DNA of 64,000 nucleotides from Alkalihalobacillus sp047302405. Lineage in GTDB: Bacteria > Bacillota > Bacilli > Bacillales > Bacillaceae_D. The notes under the pieces were generated by a model. The model did no database searches. It was not told the DNA's origin and was given only the letters and a program-made list of their open reading frames with translations. The stretch's first letter is position 1; each line of letters opens with the position of its first letter. A program made the position numbers and the translations under genes. The DNA lies in the NCBI RefSeq assembly GCF_047302405.1, contig NZ_CP154853.1, forward strand, positions 372,001 to 436,000. The letters run 5' to 3'. Shown here one piece after another: positions 32,330 to 41,627 of this stretch.

Positions 32330-33202
32330 TTATGAAAAGACGACGGTTTTATTACCATGCACGATGACTTGATCGTTGATATGCCATTGGACTGCTCTTG
32401 CTAAAGTGACTCGTTCGACATTTCGTCCAGCGACTCGAAGTTGTTCTGTTGAATAGCGATGGTTGGCTCTTAATACATCTTGTTCAATAATCGGTCCTTC
32501 ATCTAAATCATTTGTTACATAATGAGCCGTTGCACCAATTAGCTTTACACCACGTTCAAATGCTTTTGCATAAGGGTTGGCTCCAATAAATGCAGGTAAA
32601 AAAGAGTGATGAATGTTAATGATTTGATGTGGGAAAGCTTGGACAAATGATGGTGATAAAATTTGCATATATCTTGCCAAGACAGAAAAATCAACATCTG
32701 CTTCTTTGATTAAATCAATTGCTTTTTGTTCGGATTGTTGTTTTGTATCCTTAGTTACAGGAATATAATGAAAGGGAATCCCATATGCTTCAATGGCTTG
32801 TTGGTTGTTCGTATGGTTGCTAATGACAAGGGGAATATCAACATTCAATTCTCCTGCCTTCCATTTCCATAACAGTTCCATTAAACAATGATCCTCTTTT
32901 GATACAAAAATGGCCATCTTTTTCTTCTTACTTGCTAATGACATTTTCCAATCAAAATAAAAGGTTTTCGCAATCTCAAAGAAATCCTTTTTTAATTTTT
33001 CAAAAGGGCTCGTTTCAGGTGATAAATCAAATTCGATTCGCATAAAAAACATACCACCAATGGGATCAGTTGAATATTGATCAGATTGGACAATATTGGC
33101 ACCATGATTAGATAAAAAAGTTGAGATAGCTGAAACGATACCAGCTCGGTCTTTACATGAAACGAGAAGGCGAACTCGATTCGTTGTTGTTTCTTTAGGC
33201 AT
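32330..33202 (-). CDS. purU: Formyltetrahydrofolate deformylase
   Basis: Hydrolyses 10-formyltetrahydrofolate to formate and tetrahydrofolate, balancing one-carbon pools. An N-terminal ACT domain (residues 8-85, RVRLLVSCKDRAGIVSAIST) is followed by the formyltransferase-like domain with the catalytic Asn-His-Asp set (INIHHSFLPAF, GATAHYVTNDLDEGPIIEQD). ATG 33202 with GGAGGAAGTG is chosen. An upstream in-frame ATG adds 16 residues without an SD. 290 aa is typical. A stem-loop (33228-33255) lies in its 5' region. Confidence 0.93.
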   Translation of the reverse strand: MPKETTTNRVRLLVSCKDRAGIVSAISTFLSNHGANIVQSDQYSTDPIGGMFFMRIEFDLSPETSPFEKLKKDFFEIAKTFYFDWKMSLASKKKKMAIFVSKEDHCLMELLWKWKAGELNVDIPLVISNHTNNQQAIEAYGIPFHYIPVTKDTKQQSEQKAIDLIKEADVDFSVLARYMQILSPSFVQAFPHQIINIHHSFLPAFIGANPYAKAFERGVKLIGATAHYVTNDLDEGPIIEQDVLRANHRYSTEQLRVAGRNVERVTLARAVQWHINDQVIVHGNKTVVFS

Positions 33203-33227
33203 TACACTTCCTCCGATCATAAAGATA

Positions 33228-33255
33228 AAGTGTGGATAAATTAAATCCACACTTT
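33228..33255. promoter_or_regulatory. Dyad in the purU 5' region
   Basis: AAAGTGTGGAT / ATCCACACTTT, 11-bp arms with a six-base loop, about 26 bp before the purU start. It could be an operator or leader hairpin. On the minus strand it is not followed by a T run. Confidence 0.5.
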
Positions 33256-33463
33256 GACCTTCTTATTTTAAGGGAATATCTTTCTTTTGCCTAGCATTAG
33301 TTAAGAAGAATACAATAATTCTGTGTTTTTGGTTGATTAAAAAAATAGGCTTGTTCATGAGAAATTAGGCATCGTTTTGTTTTAAAAAGTGAGTTCATAG
33401 GTAATGATGATAGTATAGAAGATTGACAGAAAGAATAGAACTCTCTCGAAAGGGGTCGAATGG

Positions 33464-35608
33464 ATGGATCAAGCTAAACAACAACTTATCAGTCAAACGA
33501 TTTTAAAAAATGTACAACTAATAGACTTCTTTACTATAGAGGCTGAATTAGAAAAATATCTTGAAATGGAAGACATAAATCTACTTCACATAAAAAGTGA
33601 TACACATCAACAGCTTTCCTTTTTTATAGAAAGCATTGGAGCAAATCGATTAATCTTAAAGTTAGAAGAGCCATATATATTAGGTCAAATAAGTTATCTT
33701 CAATTAAACGAAGATAGAGCAGTTATTGGAATTGCTTCTACACTCGTTCGAACTGAGTTATTTGATCAGTTATATTATTATTCAGGGAATGATCTTGGCG
33801 TTCATTATCTTAAAGAAAAAACGACGGTAGCCGTTTGGGCCCCTACTGCTAATGCGATGAATTTGCTTTTAACGAATGATTGGAACGATGATAAATATCG
33901 GATTATTCCGCTAATTAGAACGGAAAAAGGTGTATGGAGGGTGACGTTAGAAGGCGATTTTGAATGTTCCTTTTATCAGTTAGAAATATCGATTAATGGG
34001 GAATGGAGAAAAGCCAATGACCCATATGCAAAAATGCTTACGGTTAACGGACAAAAGGCGATGATTGGGGATTTGAGAAAAACGGATCCGAGTGATTGGC
34101 CAATTTATAGTCACCCTGTTACAAATCATGATGCGATTATTTATGAACTTCATATACGTGACTTTACGATTGGGAGAAATAACGGAATCGTTGCCAAGGG
34201 TAAATATGAAGGCCTGATGGAAAAAAATACGGTTACGATCCAAGGTATCCGCTCTGGGTTAGATTATTTAAAGCAGCTCGGTATAACTCATGTAGAGTTG
34301 TTACCGGTGAATGATTTTGGCAGTGTCGATGAAGCGAATTGGCAAAAGCAATACAATTGGGGGTATGATCCCGTACATTATTTTGCTCCTGAAGGAAGTT
34401 ACTCCACAGACCCTTATCACGGATATACGCGAGTGAGCGAATTAAAAGAAATGATCGCTACACTTCATCAAAATAATTTAAAAGTTATCTTGGATGTCGT
34501 TTTTAATCATGTCTACATCCAAGAACTATCTGATTTTGAGAAGCTTGTTCCGGGTTATTATTTCCGCATCAGTCCTAATGGGCAACTTAGTAATGGAACG
34601 GGTGTAGGGAACGATTTAGCGACAGAAAGAAAAATGGTGCAAAAATTTATTGTTGATTGTGTCACCTACTGGCTTGAAGAATATGATGTAGATGGTTTTC
34701 GTTTTGATTTAATGGGGATTATTGATATTGAAACGATGAAACAAGTCGCTTACAAAGTAAAGAAAAGGAAACCGAATGCTCTGTTATTAGGGGAAGGGTG
34801 GGATTTAGCCACTGCCTACCCAGTTGAAAAGAGGGCGACTTTATCACAAGCGAAACAAATTCCAGAGCTTGCTTTTTTTGAAGATCATTTTCGTGATGTA
34901 ATTAAAGGGAGTACTTTTGCCATAGCCGCACAAGGATTTATTCATGGAGAACAGATTGATATGCAGCAACTAATGTCTGGTGTATTAGGAAATCCAGAAC
35001 TATTTCAATTGCCTCAACAAGCGATTCATTATGTTGAGGCACATGATAATCATACTTTGTGGGATAAACTCGAACGAAGTACTAAGGAAGAGAACGTGAT
35101 AAGAATGAAGCGCCACCGCTTAGCCAGTGCACTTGTATTGTTATCACAAGGTGTTCCATTTTTACATGCAGGGCAGGAATTTTTCCGGACTAAATATGGG
35201 GATGAGAATTCGTACAATGCCGATGATTTTATTAACCAATTTGATTGGGAACGTTGTTATGAGTACCGAGAGAATGTTGAATTTATAAAAGGGTTAATCG
35301 CGATTCGTAAAGCTCATGGGGCGTTTAGATTGCCAACGTATAAACAAATTTTTGAACATATTAAATGGCTAAAAACAAGTGATGGGTGTTTAGCCTTTAT
35401 GTTAAAAGAAGTAGAACAATACGGGGAATGGAAGGACATTATCGTTATCTTTAATGTGAGTATGCATAAAAAACAGTTCTCTTTTGACTATGGAAATTGG
35501 CAGGTTGTCGTTGACGAGCAAGCTGCATCTCTGATACCATTGTATACATTCAATGGAGAGAGTTTAGAAGTGAACCCTCTTTCTACAGTTGTTTGTGTAA
35601 AATTATAA
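33464..35608 (+). CDS. amyX: Type I pullulanase (AmyX-like)
   Basis: Glycoside hydrolase family 13 debranching enzyme cleaving alpha-1,6 bonds in pullulan/glycogen-type polymers. No signal peptide is present, so it acts in the cytosol. YNWGYDPVHYFAPEGSYSTDP is the type I pullulanase signature. Catalytic residues are in DGFRFDLMGI (nucleophile Asp), LLGEGWD (acid Glu) and VEAHDNHTLWDKL (transition-state Asp). An N-terminal carbohydrate-binding-like region of about 100 residues precedes the barrel. 714 aa, ATG 33464 with GAAAGGGG upstream. No other glycogen or maltodextrin gene lies nearby. Confidence 0.92.
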   Translation: MDQAKQQLISQTILKNVQLIDFFTIEAELEKYLEMEDINLLHIKSDTHQQLSFFIESIGANRLILKLEEPYILGQISYLQLNEDRAVIGIASTLVRTELFDQLYYYSGNDLGVHYLKEKTTVAVWAPTANAMNLLLTNDWNDDKYRIIPLIRTEKGVWRVTLEGDFECSFYQLEISINGEWRKANDPYAKMLTVNGQKAMIGDLRKTDPSDWPIYSHPVTNHDAIIYELHIRDFTIGRNNGIVAKGKYEGLMEKNTVTIQGIRSGLDYLKQLGITHVELLPVNDFGSVDEANWQKQYNWGYDPVHYFAPEGSYSTDPYHGYTRVSELKEMIATLHQNNLKVILDVVFNHVYIQELSDFEKLVPGYYFRISPNGQLSNGTGVGNDLATERKMVQKFIVDCVTYWLEEYDVDGFRFDLMGIIDIETMKQVAYKVKKRKPNALLLGEGWDLATAYPVEKRATLSQAKQIPELAFFEDHFRDVIKGSTFAIAAQGFIHGEQIDMQQLMSGVLGNPELFQLPQQAIHYVEAHDNHTLWDKLERSTKEENVIRMKRHRLASALVLLSQGVPFLHAGQEFFRTKYGDENSYNADDFINQFDWERCYEYRENVEFIKGLIAIRKAHGAFRLPTYKQIFEHIKWLKTSDGCLAFMLKEVEQYGEWKDIIVIFNVSMHKKQFSFDYGNWQVVVDEQAASLIPLYTFNGESLEVNPLSTVVCVKL

Positions 35609-35766
35609 ATTATTGGGCAGAGCAGAGTACATAGCTGTAGCTCTGCTCAGTTGTGTTTGAATGAAGAAAAAATAAATTTTTTAAGGTAGTTTAAGCAAAA
35701 ATAAGCTATACTTATAAAGTGTGTTTGTGATTGTGAAGAAAGTTAATGAAATTGAGGGTGAATTGG

Positions 35767-36543
35767 TTGGAAATGTTCTTAGGAGAAGGCTGGAAGGTGA
35801 AGCCAGCTGGTGGTATAACTGGAGAAGCATATATAGCCCAGCAAGGTGACCAGAAAGTTTTTTTGAAACGCAATTCATCACCTTTTTTAGCAGTACTTTC
35901 TGCTGAAGGCATTGTTCCGAAATTACTTTGGACAAAGCGTTTAGAAAATGGCGATGTTGTGACAGCTCAACGCTGGGTGCATGGTAGGGAATTAAAGTCT
36001 TATGAAATGAATAAAGAAATGGTCGCTAATTTGTTAGCAAAAATTCATGGTTCAAGTGAATTATTAGATATGTTTAAACGGATTGGAAATGAACCATTAA
36101 CACCTGATGTTATTTATGAGAACTTAAGATTGCAATTGCAACTTTTTGATATAGTCGATGAACCAGTTAAACAAGGGATGAACTATTTAAAAGAGAAATT
36201 GCCAAACATTGATTACGAACATTATGTCGTTTGTCATTCAGACATTAATCATAATAATTGGATGCTAACAGAAGAAGAGCAACTGTACTTAATCGATTGG
36301 GATGGAGCGATTGTAGCGGATCCCGCTCTTGATCTTGGTTTGCTTTTATATACATATATTAGCAAGGAAGATTGGAATGATTGGATCGCACAATACGGCC
36401 TTGATTTAGGGGATTCATTACAAGAAAGAATGCAATGGTATGTGATATCTCAATCAATTGCTTCAATTATTTGGCATCTTGAAAGAGCTGAGTATGAACA
36501 AGCAGAAGAGATGAAACGGTATTTAATCACATTTTTGAAATAA
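35767..36543 (+). CDS. ytmP: Aminoglycoside/choline kinase-like phosphotransferase YtmP
   Basis: Kinase-fold protein of the APH/choline kinase group, about 258 aa. KVFLKRNSSPFLAVLSAEGI provides the nucleotide-binding lysine, VCHSDINHNNWML is the Brenner-type catalytic motif, and YLIDWDGAIVADPALDLG holds the metal-binding Asp. The substrate is unknown. TTG 35767 preceded by GAGGGTG at six bases gives the family N-terminus MEMFLGEGW; ATG 35746 would add seven residues without an SD. Neighbours ytzH and trmB are the same as in B. subtilis. Confidence 0.88.
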   Translation: MEMFLGEGWKVKPAGGITGEAYIAQQGDQKVFLKRNSSPFLAVLSAEGIVPKLLWTKRLENGDVVTAQRWVHGRELKSYEMNKEMVANLLAKIHGSSELLDMFKRIGNEPLTPDVIYENLRLQLQLFDIVDEPVKQGMNYLKEKLPNIDYEHYVVCHSDINHNNWMLTEEEQLYLIDWDGAIVADPALDLGLLLYTYISKEDWNDWIAQYGLDLGDSLQERMQWYVISQSIASIIWHLERAEYEQAEEMKRYLITFLK

Positions 36544-36642
36544 AATAAACAAAGAGCTTTTCTTTTCATAATAAGTAGCTCAGTTTTGTGGAGAAACAGT
36601 ATAAAATTATGTTAATTAAAAGACCAAATCGCATACAACCTG

Positions 36643-36678
36643 AAAAGCTCTCCTTTTCACAAGGAAGAGCTTTTTTGT
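36643..36678 (+). terminator. ytmP terminator
   Basis: AAAAGCTCTcC / GgAAGAGCTTTT, followed by T-rich sequence. Confidence 0.75.
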
Positions 36679-36744
36679 TGAAATAAGAAAGTAGCATTGT
36701 TGAAAGAAAATATTTCCGGGGAAATCGTGTAGAAAAATGTTGTT

Positions 36745-36999
36745 TTATTGGTCAATTTGGTTTTGAAAGGTATTTAACCAATTTTCTACATCGGCATGTG
36801 GCCAAGGATGGTCAAATGAATAACCTTGTATTTCATTAATTGTCTGTAACGTTTCTTCTCTTAACGAGCTTTCATTTTTGAGCGTTATTAATAATTCAAG
36901 CAATTGATGTTTTTCGTGGCTGGTCATGTACTGTTCACTAATTTCATTTTGGAGGAGATCCATTAGTAATCCAAGTTTATGTTCAGTTGTTAACGGCAT
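36745..36999 (-). CDS. ytzH: YtzH-like protein
   Basis: Small helical protein of 84 aa without cysteines or membrane segments. The composition and ending (IQGYSFDHPWPHADVENWLN) and its place between ytmP and trmB match B. subtilis YtzH. ATG 36999 follows AAAAGGAGAT. Function unknown. Confidence 0.8.
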   Translation of the reverse strand: MPLTTEHKLGLLMDLLQNEISEQYMTSHEKHQLLELLITLKNESSLREETLQTINEIQGYSFDHPWPHADVENWLNTFQNQIDQ

Positions 37000-37155
37000 A
37001 TGATTATCTCCTTTTGTTCCAATTTCTTTTTATAGGAATAGGATAAGCTTTTGTTGAAAAATATATACAGCTCATCTCATCTAAAAAGAAGATATACATT
37101 TTTACAAGAAAGAGCTATAATACAGTTTTGAGTGAATATAAAGAGGTGATGAATT

Positions 37156-37800
37156 TTGCGTCTGCGTCATAAACCATGGGCAAAAGAAGAAATGGAGAAC
37201 CATCCTCATATCGTGATGGCTGCACCAGAACAATTAAAAGGGAAATGGAGTTCCGTATTTGGCAACGATAACCCCATTTATGTTGAAGTAGGAACAGGAA
37301 AAGGTCAATTTTTAACGGGAATGGGACAGGCTCACCCTCATATAAATTTTATCGGTATAGAAAAGTATGATAGTGTGCTTATAACGGCGATGGAAAGAGT
37401 AAAAGAGGCAGAATTAACAAATGTAAAATTTCTAAATGAAGATGTTGAGGAGCTTTTATCTTTTTTTGCTGAAGGGGAAATAGCTCGTCTATTTATTAAC
37501 TTTACCGATCCTTGGCCGAAAAATCGACATGAGAAACGTCGTTTAACGTATAAAACGTTTTTAAATAAATATGAAAAAATCTTAAATAAAGGTGGCGAGA
37601 TCCACTTTAAAACAGATAATCAAGGCTTATTTGAATATTCCTTACATAGCTTTTCTAAGTATGGAATGATTTTAAATAACGTTAGTTTGGATTTGCATAA
37701 AAGTGGAATCGAAGGCAATATTATGACGGAGTATGAGCAAAGGTTCCATGAAAAGAATATGCGAATTTATCGTTGTGAAGCTGAATATCGAGATAAATAA
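37156..37800 (+). CDS. trmB: tRNA (guanine-N7-)-methyltransferase
   Basis: Methylates G46 of tRNA at N7. It is a class I methyltransferase with motif I VEVGTGKGQFLTGM, the acidic residue in IEKYDSV, and the TrmB signature NFTDPWPKNRHEKRRL. 214 aa. TTG 37156 with AGAGGTGATG upstream, eight-base spacing; the N-terminal MRLRHKPWA matches the family. A strong terminator follows. Confidence 0.96.
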   Translation: MRLRHKPWAKEEMENHPHIVMAAPEQLKGKWSSVFGNDNPIYVEVGTGKGQFLTGMGQAHPHINFIGIEKYDSVLITAMERVKEAELTNVKFLNEDVEELLSFFAEGEIARLFINFTDPWPKNRHEKRRLTYKTFLNKYEKILNKGGEIHFKTDNQGLFEYSLHSFSKYGMILNNVSLDLHKSGIEGNIMTEYEQRFHEKNMRIYRCEAEYRDK

Positions 37801-37802
37801 TA

Positions 37803-37845
37803 AAAAGGATTTCTAAGGCATACAGTCTTTAGAAATCCTTTTATC
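37803..37845. terminator. trmB terminator
   Basis: AAAAGGATTTCTAA pairs with TTAGAAATCCTTTT, 14-bp stem, T-rich on both sides. Confidence 0.88.
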
Positions 37846-37863
37846 GTTTTGAAGTTTTAAAAA

Positions 37864-38175
37864 TTATTCGTTTTTAGACATCTCAATGATAGTCCCTGTT
37901 TTAGTATCAACGACAAAATCATATTGGACAATACCTGATTCAGTTTTGGTTGAAAGTCCTCCGATATACACCTCATACGTCATTTCATTACGGTGCAATG
38001 TTTCAGGTACCATATGTATCCAGGAGCCAGATATTTGGTGATGGGTACCTGCTTGTTTTTTGACATTTTTTAAGGCTCTTTCTGGAGAGATATTAGCTTG
38101 ATTTAATGATTCACGAATGAAATACCCTGCTACTAATCCAACGCCTAGTCCTGCGAGAAATTTTTTTGTACTCAT
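37864..38175 (-). CDS. ytzB: PepSY-domain small membrane protein YtzB
   Basis: Protein of 103 aa. Residues 5-21 (KFLAGLGVGLVAGYFIRES) form a hydrophobic signal-anchor. The remainder is a single PepSY-like domain (MTYEVYIGGLSTKTESGIVQ, then YDFVVDTKTGTIIEM). PepSY domains often inhibit or chaperone secreted proteases. Similar to B. subtilis YtzB at this locus. ATG with GGAAGGT upstream. Exact role unknown. Confidence 0.82.
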   Translation of the reverse strand: MSTKKFLAGLGVGLVAGYFIRESLNQANISPERALKNVKKQAGTHHQISGSWIHMVPETLHRNEMTYEVYIGGLSTKTESGIVQYDFVVDTKTGTIIEMSKNE

Positions 38176-38412
38176 TTAGCTGACCTTCCTTTCGTTTTAA
38201 AGGCATAAAAGCGAAATCCTGCCGTTCATTTACTAATTAAGGTTTTTATTTAAATATATTCTTTTTATAAGTATACCGAAAAAAAAGAAAGGTAACAATT
38301 GCTTACAATAGCAATTGTGGTCAAATTTTCTTTTTTCAGATAGAATATGTAAAGAGATGATTGTATTAACGGTCATAAATTTGTTTGGAAATTGGAAGGG
38401 AGTAATGGACGG

Positions 38413-39483
38413 ATGAATCAAGAAACGATGTCTTTATTTAAAACTTTAACAGAGCTTCAAGGGGCACCTGGTTTTGAGCATGGTGTACGTCGATTTGTAA
38501 AAGAAGAACTATCAAAATACACAGATGAAATAGTCCAGGACAAGCTTGGGAGTATTTTTGGAGTCAAAAGAGGCGATGAAGCGGGTCCGACGGTAATGGT
38601 CGCTGGTCATATGGATGAAGTAGGATTCATGGTTACTTCAATTAATGAAAAGGGTTTAATCCAATTTCAAACATTAGGTGGTTGGTGGAGCCAAGTTCTT
38701 CTTGCACAACGTGTTCAAATTATGACTGATGAAGGTCCTGTCATTGGTGTTATCGGTTCAATCCCTCCTCATCTATTGGATGAAGCGAAACGTTCAAAAC
38801 CAATGGAATTAAAAAATATGTACATAGATATTGGGGCAGATGATAAAGCAGATGCTTTAAAAATTGGTGTCAAACCAGGACAGCAGATTGTTCCTATTTG
38901 TCCATTCACACCAATGGCTAATGAAAAGAAGATTTTAGCAAAAGCATGGGATAATCGTTATGGTGTAGGTTTATCTATTGAATTATTAAAAGAATTAAAA
39001 AATGAGTCATTACCTAACATTTTATATTCAGGTGCAACGGTACAAGAAGAGGTTGGTTTAAGAGGGGCTCAAACCGCTGCTAATATGATCAAACCTGATT
39101 TGTTTTATGCGCTTGATGCAAGTCCTGCCAATGATGCGACAGGAGGAAAAGATGCATTTGGTCATTTAGGTAAAGGAGCTTTATTAAGAATTCTTGACCG
39201 TACGATGGTGACACATCATGGGATGAGAGAGTTTATTCTTGATACGGCAGAATCGAATGATATTCCATACCAATACTTTATTTCAGCCGGTGGAACAGAT
39301 GCTGGACGAGTTCATACGAGTGGAAATGGTGTTCCTTCTGCTGTCATCGGAATTTGTTCAAGGTATATCCATACAGCTGCCTCGATTATTCATATTGATG
39401 ATTATGCAGCAGCAAAAGAATTGTTAGTTAAATTAGTTAAATCAAGTGACCGAACGATGTTAAATTCAATCTTATCAAAATAA
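38413..39483 (+). CDS. ytoP: M42-family aminopeptidase (YtoP)
   Basis: Cytosolic metallo-aminopeptidase with tetrahedral M42 architecture, 356 aa. Metal and catalytic residues are in VAGHMDEVGFMV, AWDNRYGVGLSIELL, TVQEEVGLRGAQTAA, YALDASP and the terminal CSRYIHTAAS. ATG 38413 with GGAAGGGAG ten bases upstream; a TTG at 38392 lies inside that SD. It matches YtoP/FrvX/glucanase-like aminopeptidases, which trim peptides from the proteasome-like ClpP pathways. Confidence 0.93.
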   Translation: MNQETMSLFKTLTELQGAPGFEHGVRRFVKEELSKYTDEIVQDKLGSIFGVKRGDEAGPTVMVAGHMDEVGFMVTSINEKGLIQFQTLGGWWSQVLLAQRVQIMTDEGPVIGVIGSIPPHLLDEAKRSKPMELKNMYIDIGADDKADALKIGVKPGQQIVPICPFTPMANEKKILAKAWDNRYGVGLSIELLKELKNESLPNILYSGATVQEEVGLRGAQTAANMIKPDLFYALDASPANDATGGKDAFGHLGKGALLRILDRTMVTHHGMREFILDTAESNDIPYQYFISAGGTDAGRVHTSGNGVPSAVIGICSRYIHTAASIIHIDDYAAAKELLVKLVKSSDRTMLNSILSK

Positions 39484-39520
39484 ATGACTTTATTCAGTTG
39501 AGAAGTTGGGGTGTCATGTT

Positions 39521-40042
39521 TTGAAAATAGCCATAGGAACAAAGAATCCCGCTAAAGTGCATGCTGTTCAAGAAGTTTTTTTAAAAATGAAAGCGACTGT
39601 TGAAAGTGTTGATGCTCCTTCCGGTGTGTCTTCACAACCGTTTAGTGATGAAGAGACAGTAGAGGGGGCCGTTAACAGGGCAAAAGCTGCTTTGGAAGTG
39701 ACGAATGCTGACCTTGCCTTTGGACTTGAGGGTGGCGTAACGGAGACCTCTGGGGGCTTAATGCTTTGCAATTGGGGAGCCTTAGTCACACCACATGAAC
39801 AAATATGGCTTGCGAGTGGGGCCAAAATTGCTTTACCTTTTGATGTCGCAAGTGAGCTTCGTAAAGGAAAAGAATTAGGAGAAGTAATGGCATTCTTAAC
39901 AGATGATCATGATATTCGAAAAAAAGAAGGCGCCATTGGAGTTTTTACAGCTGGACGTGTGACAAGAAAAGCGATGTTTCTACATATTGTTGAATTATTA
40001 TACGGACAATATGAGCACCAGCTTAAGCTGTGGAAGCATTGA
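39521..40042 (+). CDS. DUF84 inosine/xanthosine triphosphatase (YjjX-like)
   Basis: House-cleaning nucleotide phosphatase family that hydrolyses ITP/XTP. The start KIAIGTKNPAKVHAVQEVF, DEETVEGAVNRAKAAL, AFGLEGGVTETSGGLMLCNW and KEGAIGVFTAGRVTRK are family signatures. TTG 39521 is preferred because homologues start MKIAIGTKNPAK, and GGGGTG lies seven bases upstream; TTG 39506 would extend it. 173 aa. It follows ytoP by 37 bp and probably shares its transcript. Confidence 0.85.
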   Translation: MKIAIGTKNPAKVHAVQEVFLKMKATVESVDAPSGVSSQPFSDEETVEGAVNRAKAALEVTNADLAFGLEGGVTETSGGLMLCNWGALVTPHEQIWLASGAKIALPFDVASELRKGKELGEVMAFLTDDHDIRKKEGAIGVFTAGRVTRKAMFLHIVELLYGQYEHQLKLWKH

Positions 40043-40073
40043 GAGAAGTTACTTATAAAGAAAGTAGTGATGA

Positions 40074-40112
40074 GCTGTCCCATTAAGATAAACTTAATGG
40101 GACAGCCCTGTT
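40074..40112 (+). terminator. Terminator between DUF84 gene and ytoQ
   Basis: GCTGTCCCATTAAG / CTTAATGGGACAGC, 14-bp perfect stem, then CCTGTTTT. The closing GGGACAGC half resembles the shared hairpin at 2093 and 28956. Confidence 0.75.
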
Positions 40113-40151
40113 TTCGTCTAGCTATGGATCTTATGGAGGATCGTGTTCTGA

Positions 40152-40595
40152 CTAAGATTCAAAGATGTACGATAAAGCTTTTAATGCTTGTTCAGGTGTT
40201 TCAACGGTTACTTGTGCTTTATTTGATAGTTCTTTTAAAGGGTGGTGCAATTTTTCTGGGCGAATGAGAATAAGGGGTTTTCCTAAAGCGATAGCCGTAG
40301 AGGCATCCATTGCTGTATTCCATTGTTTATAATCTTCTCCAAAGAGTGCGATGACAACATCGGCTTTATTCAGCCAAATTTGAGTGCGTAAATTGTTAAT
40401 CGCTGATGCTGCTTCATCTTTTAAAATCGCGCTTGGCTGCTTGCCGATAATTTCTTCGCCAATATTATCCGAACGCTCATGGTTTTCCATAGGCCCTTTA
40501 AATACAAGTGGTAATTCATATTGTTTTGCCTTTTCTTTCAGAGCTTCTCTCCAAGGTGAATGTATTTCCCCAGCTAAATAGACGAGTAATTCCAT
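40152..40595 (-). CDS. ytoQ: YtoQ family protein
   Basis: Single-domain protein of 147 aa with the nucleoside 2-deoxyribosyltransferase-like fold (VYLAGEIHSPWR at the N-terminus; ADVVIALFGEDYKQWNTAMDAS near the C-terminal half; IALGKPLILIRPEKLHHPLKEL). The usual catalytic glutamate context is not obvious, and the function of YtoQ is unknown. ATG 40595 is the family start; GGAGGGA lies 13 bases upstream. An extension to 40613 would remove the SD. Confidence 0.82.
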   Translation of the reverse strand: MELLVYLAGEIHSPWREALKEKAKQYELPLVFKGPMENHERSDNIGEEIIGKQPSAILKDEAASAINNLRTQIWLNKADVVIALFGEDYKQWNTAMDASTAIALGKPLILIRPEKLHHPLKELSNKAQVTVETPEQALKALSYIFES

Positions 40596-40779
40596 AATTA
40601 AATATCCCTCCATTTAATAGTTTGTTCACAAATTAAGTATAAAGGTTTTTCTCCTACGGTGCGAATGAGATAGACCGAAAAAGAGACACTAATAACATTC
40701 GCACTTGTCATTTTTCCGGACAAACGATAAGATCAGTTCGTTTCATGTTATTTATTTCTCTATTTTTGAGGTGAGTTTT

Positions 40780-41292
40780 TTGCATTTTATTAAGGAAGTA
40801 TGCTTTTATATTCTTTTAATTAGTCTTTTAGGAGCTTGTTCGGTTCCGATTGAGGAGTCATTAGAAGAGGCTGAACAAGTCTTTTATGATTCGTTAGAAC
40901 AAGAGAGTATGGAACCAAATGTAGAGTTAGAGCAATTAGCTATTTATGTCCCTGAATTATTTGATGTCGTCCGGGAGCGAGATCATAACATCGTGATTGG
41001 GAATGGAGATGACTTAATCGTCTTTTTTTATTTGCCTTTAACAGAGACAGATGACCGCAGATTGTTAGAACAGGAAATTAGGTATGATGATCATACACTC
41101 TTACTTATAGAAGAAAGAGCCGATAACGCTTATTTCTTAAGTGTTAAGGAACAAGAAGGAAATAAACGCGAAGTAGAATTAACCGTTGGTAGAGGCAATG
41201 CCAAATTAACGAAGCTAACCAATGCCAATGATCTAGTTGAAGATACGGAACAGTTGCTTCAGATGATCCAGTCTTATGAAATAGTTGAGTAA
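40780..41292 (+). CDS. Lipoprotein of unknown function
   Basis: Secreted lipoprotein of 170 aa. The signal is HFIKEVCFYILLISLLGAC with the lipidated cysteine about residue 20. The mature part is acidic (PIEESLEEAEQVFYDSLEQE) and then appears as a small mixed beta domain. TTG 40780 with GAGGTG (40768-40773) is chosen; a longer open frame to 40705 disrupts the signal peptide. I do not recognise the family. It lies just before repeat R2 and the EIIC-like gene. Confidence 0.7.
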   Translation: MHFIKEVCFYILLISLLGACSVPIEESLEEAEQVFYDSLEQESMEPNVELEQLAIYVPELFDVVRERDHNIVIGNGDDLIVFFYLPLTETDDRRLLEQEIRYDDHTLLLIEERADNAYFLSVKEQEGNKREVELTVGRGNAKLTKLTNANDLVEDTEQLLQMIQSYEIVE

Positions 41293-41309
41293 GGTTGATG
41301 TATATTCAA

Positions 41310-41427
41310 TCTAGCTACGCCTGTTAGAAGCTCGAGAAAAATTCGTTCGTCTTTATGAAGACAAAAAGCGTCTTCAAAAGCCGCCCAGTATTTTTTCTCG
41401 CTTCTGAGCGAACAGGCTTCGCTTTTT
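41310..41427 (+). repeat. Hairpin repeat R, short form (copy R2)
   Basis: TCTAGCTACGCCTGTTAGAA at the 5' end pairs with GCGAACAGGCTTCGCT at the 3' end; inner hairpin GAAGAC / GTCTTC. 118 bp. Confidence 0.88.
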
Positions 41428-41433
41428 ATTCAA

Positions 41434-41609
41434 TCTAGCTACGCCTGTTAGAAGCTCGAGAAAAATTCGTTCGTCTTTATGAAGACAAAAAGCGTCTTCA
41501 TAAGCTGTTCTTGTCCACAGGACGTGGATACAAGGCGTTGCGGCAGGATGGCGGGAACTTAGCGTTGACCCTTAATTTTCTCGCTTCTGACCGAACAGGC
41601 TTCGCTTTA
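41434..41609 (+). repeat. Hairpin repeat R, long form (copy R3)
   Basis: Same ends as R2, plus the 58-base insert (ccacaggacgtgg, caaggcgttgcggcagg) also seen in R1. It ends two bases before the purine-rich SD of the EIIC-like gene (acGAGGGGGGatagagATG). Confidence 0.88.
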
Positions 41610-41627
41610 TAACGAGGGGGGATAGAG

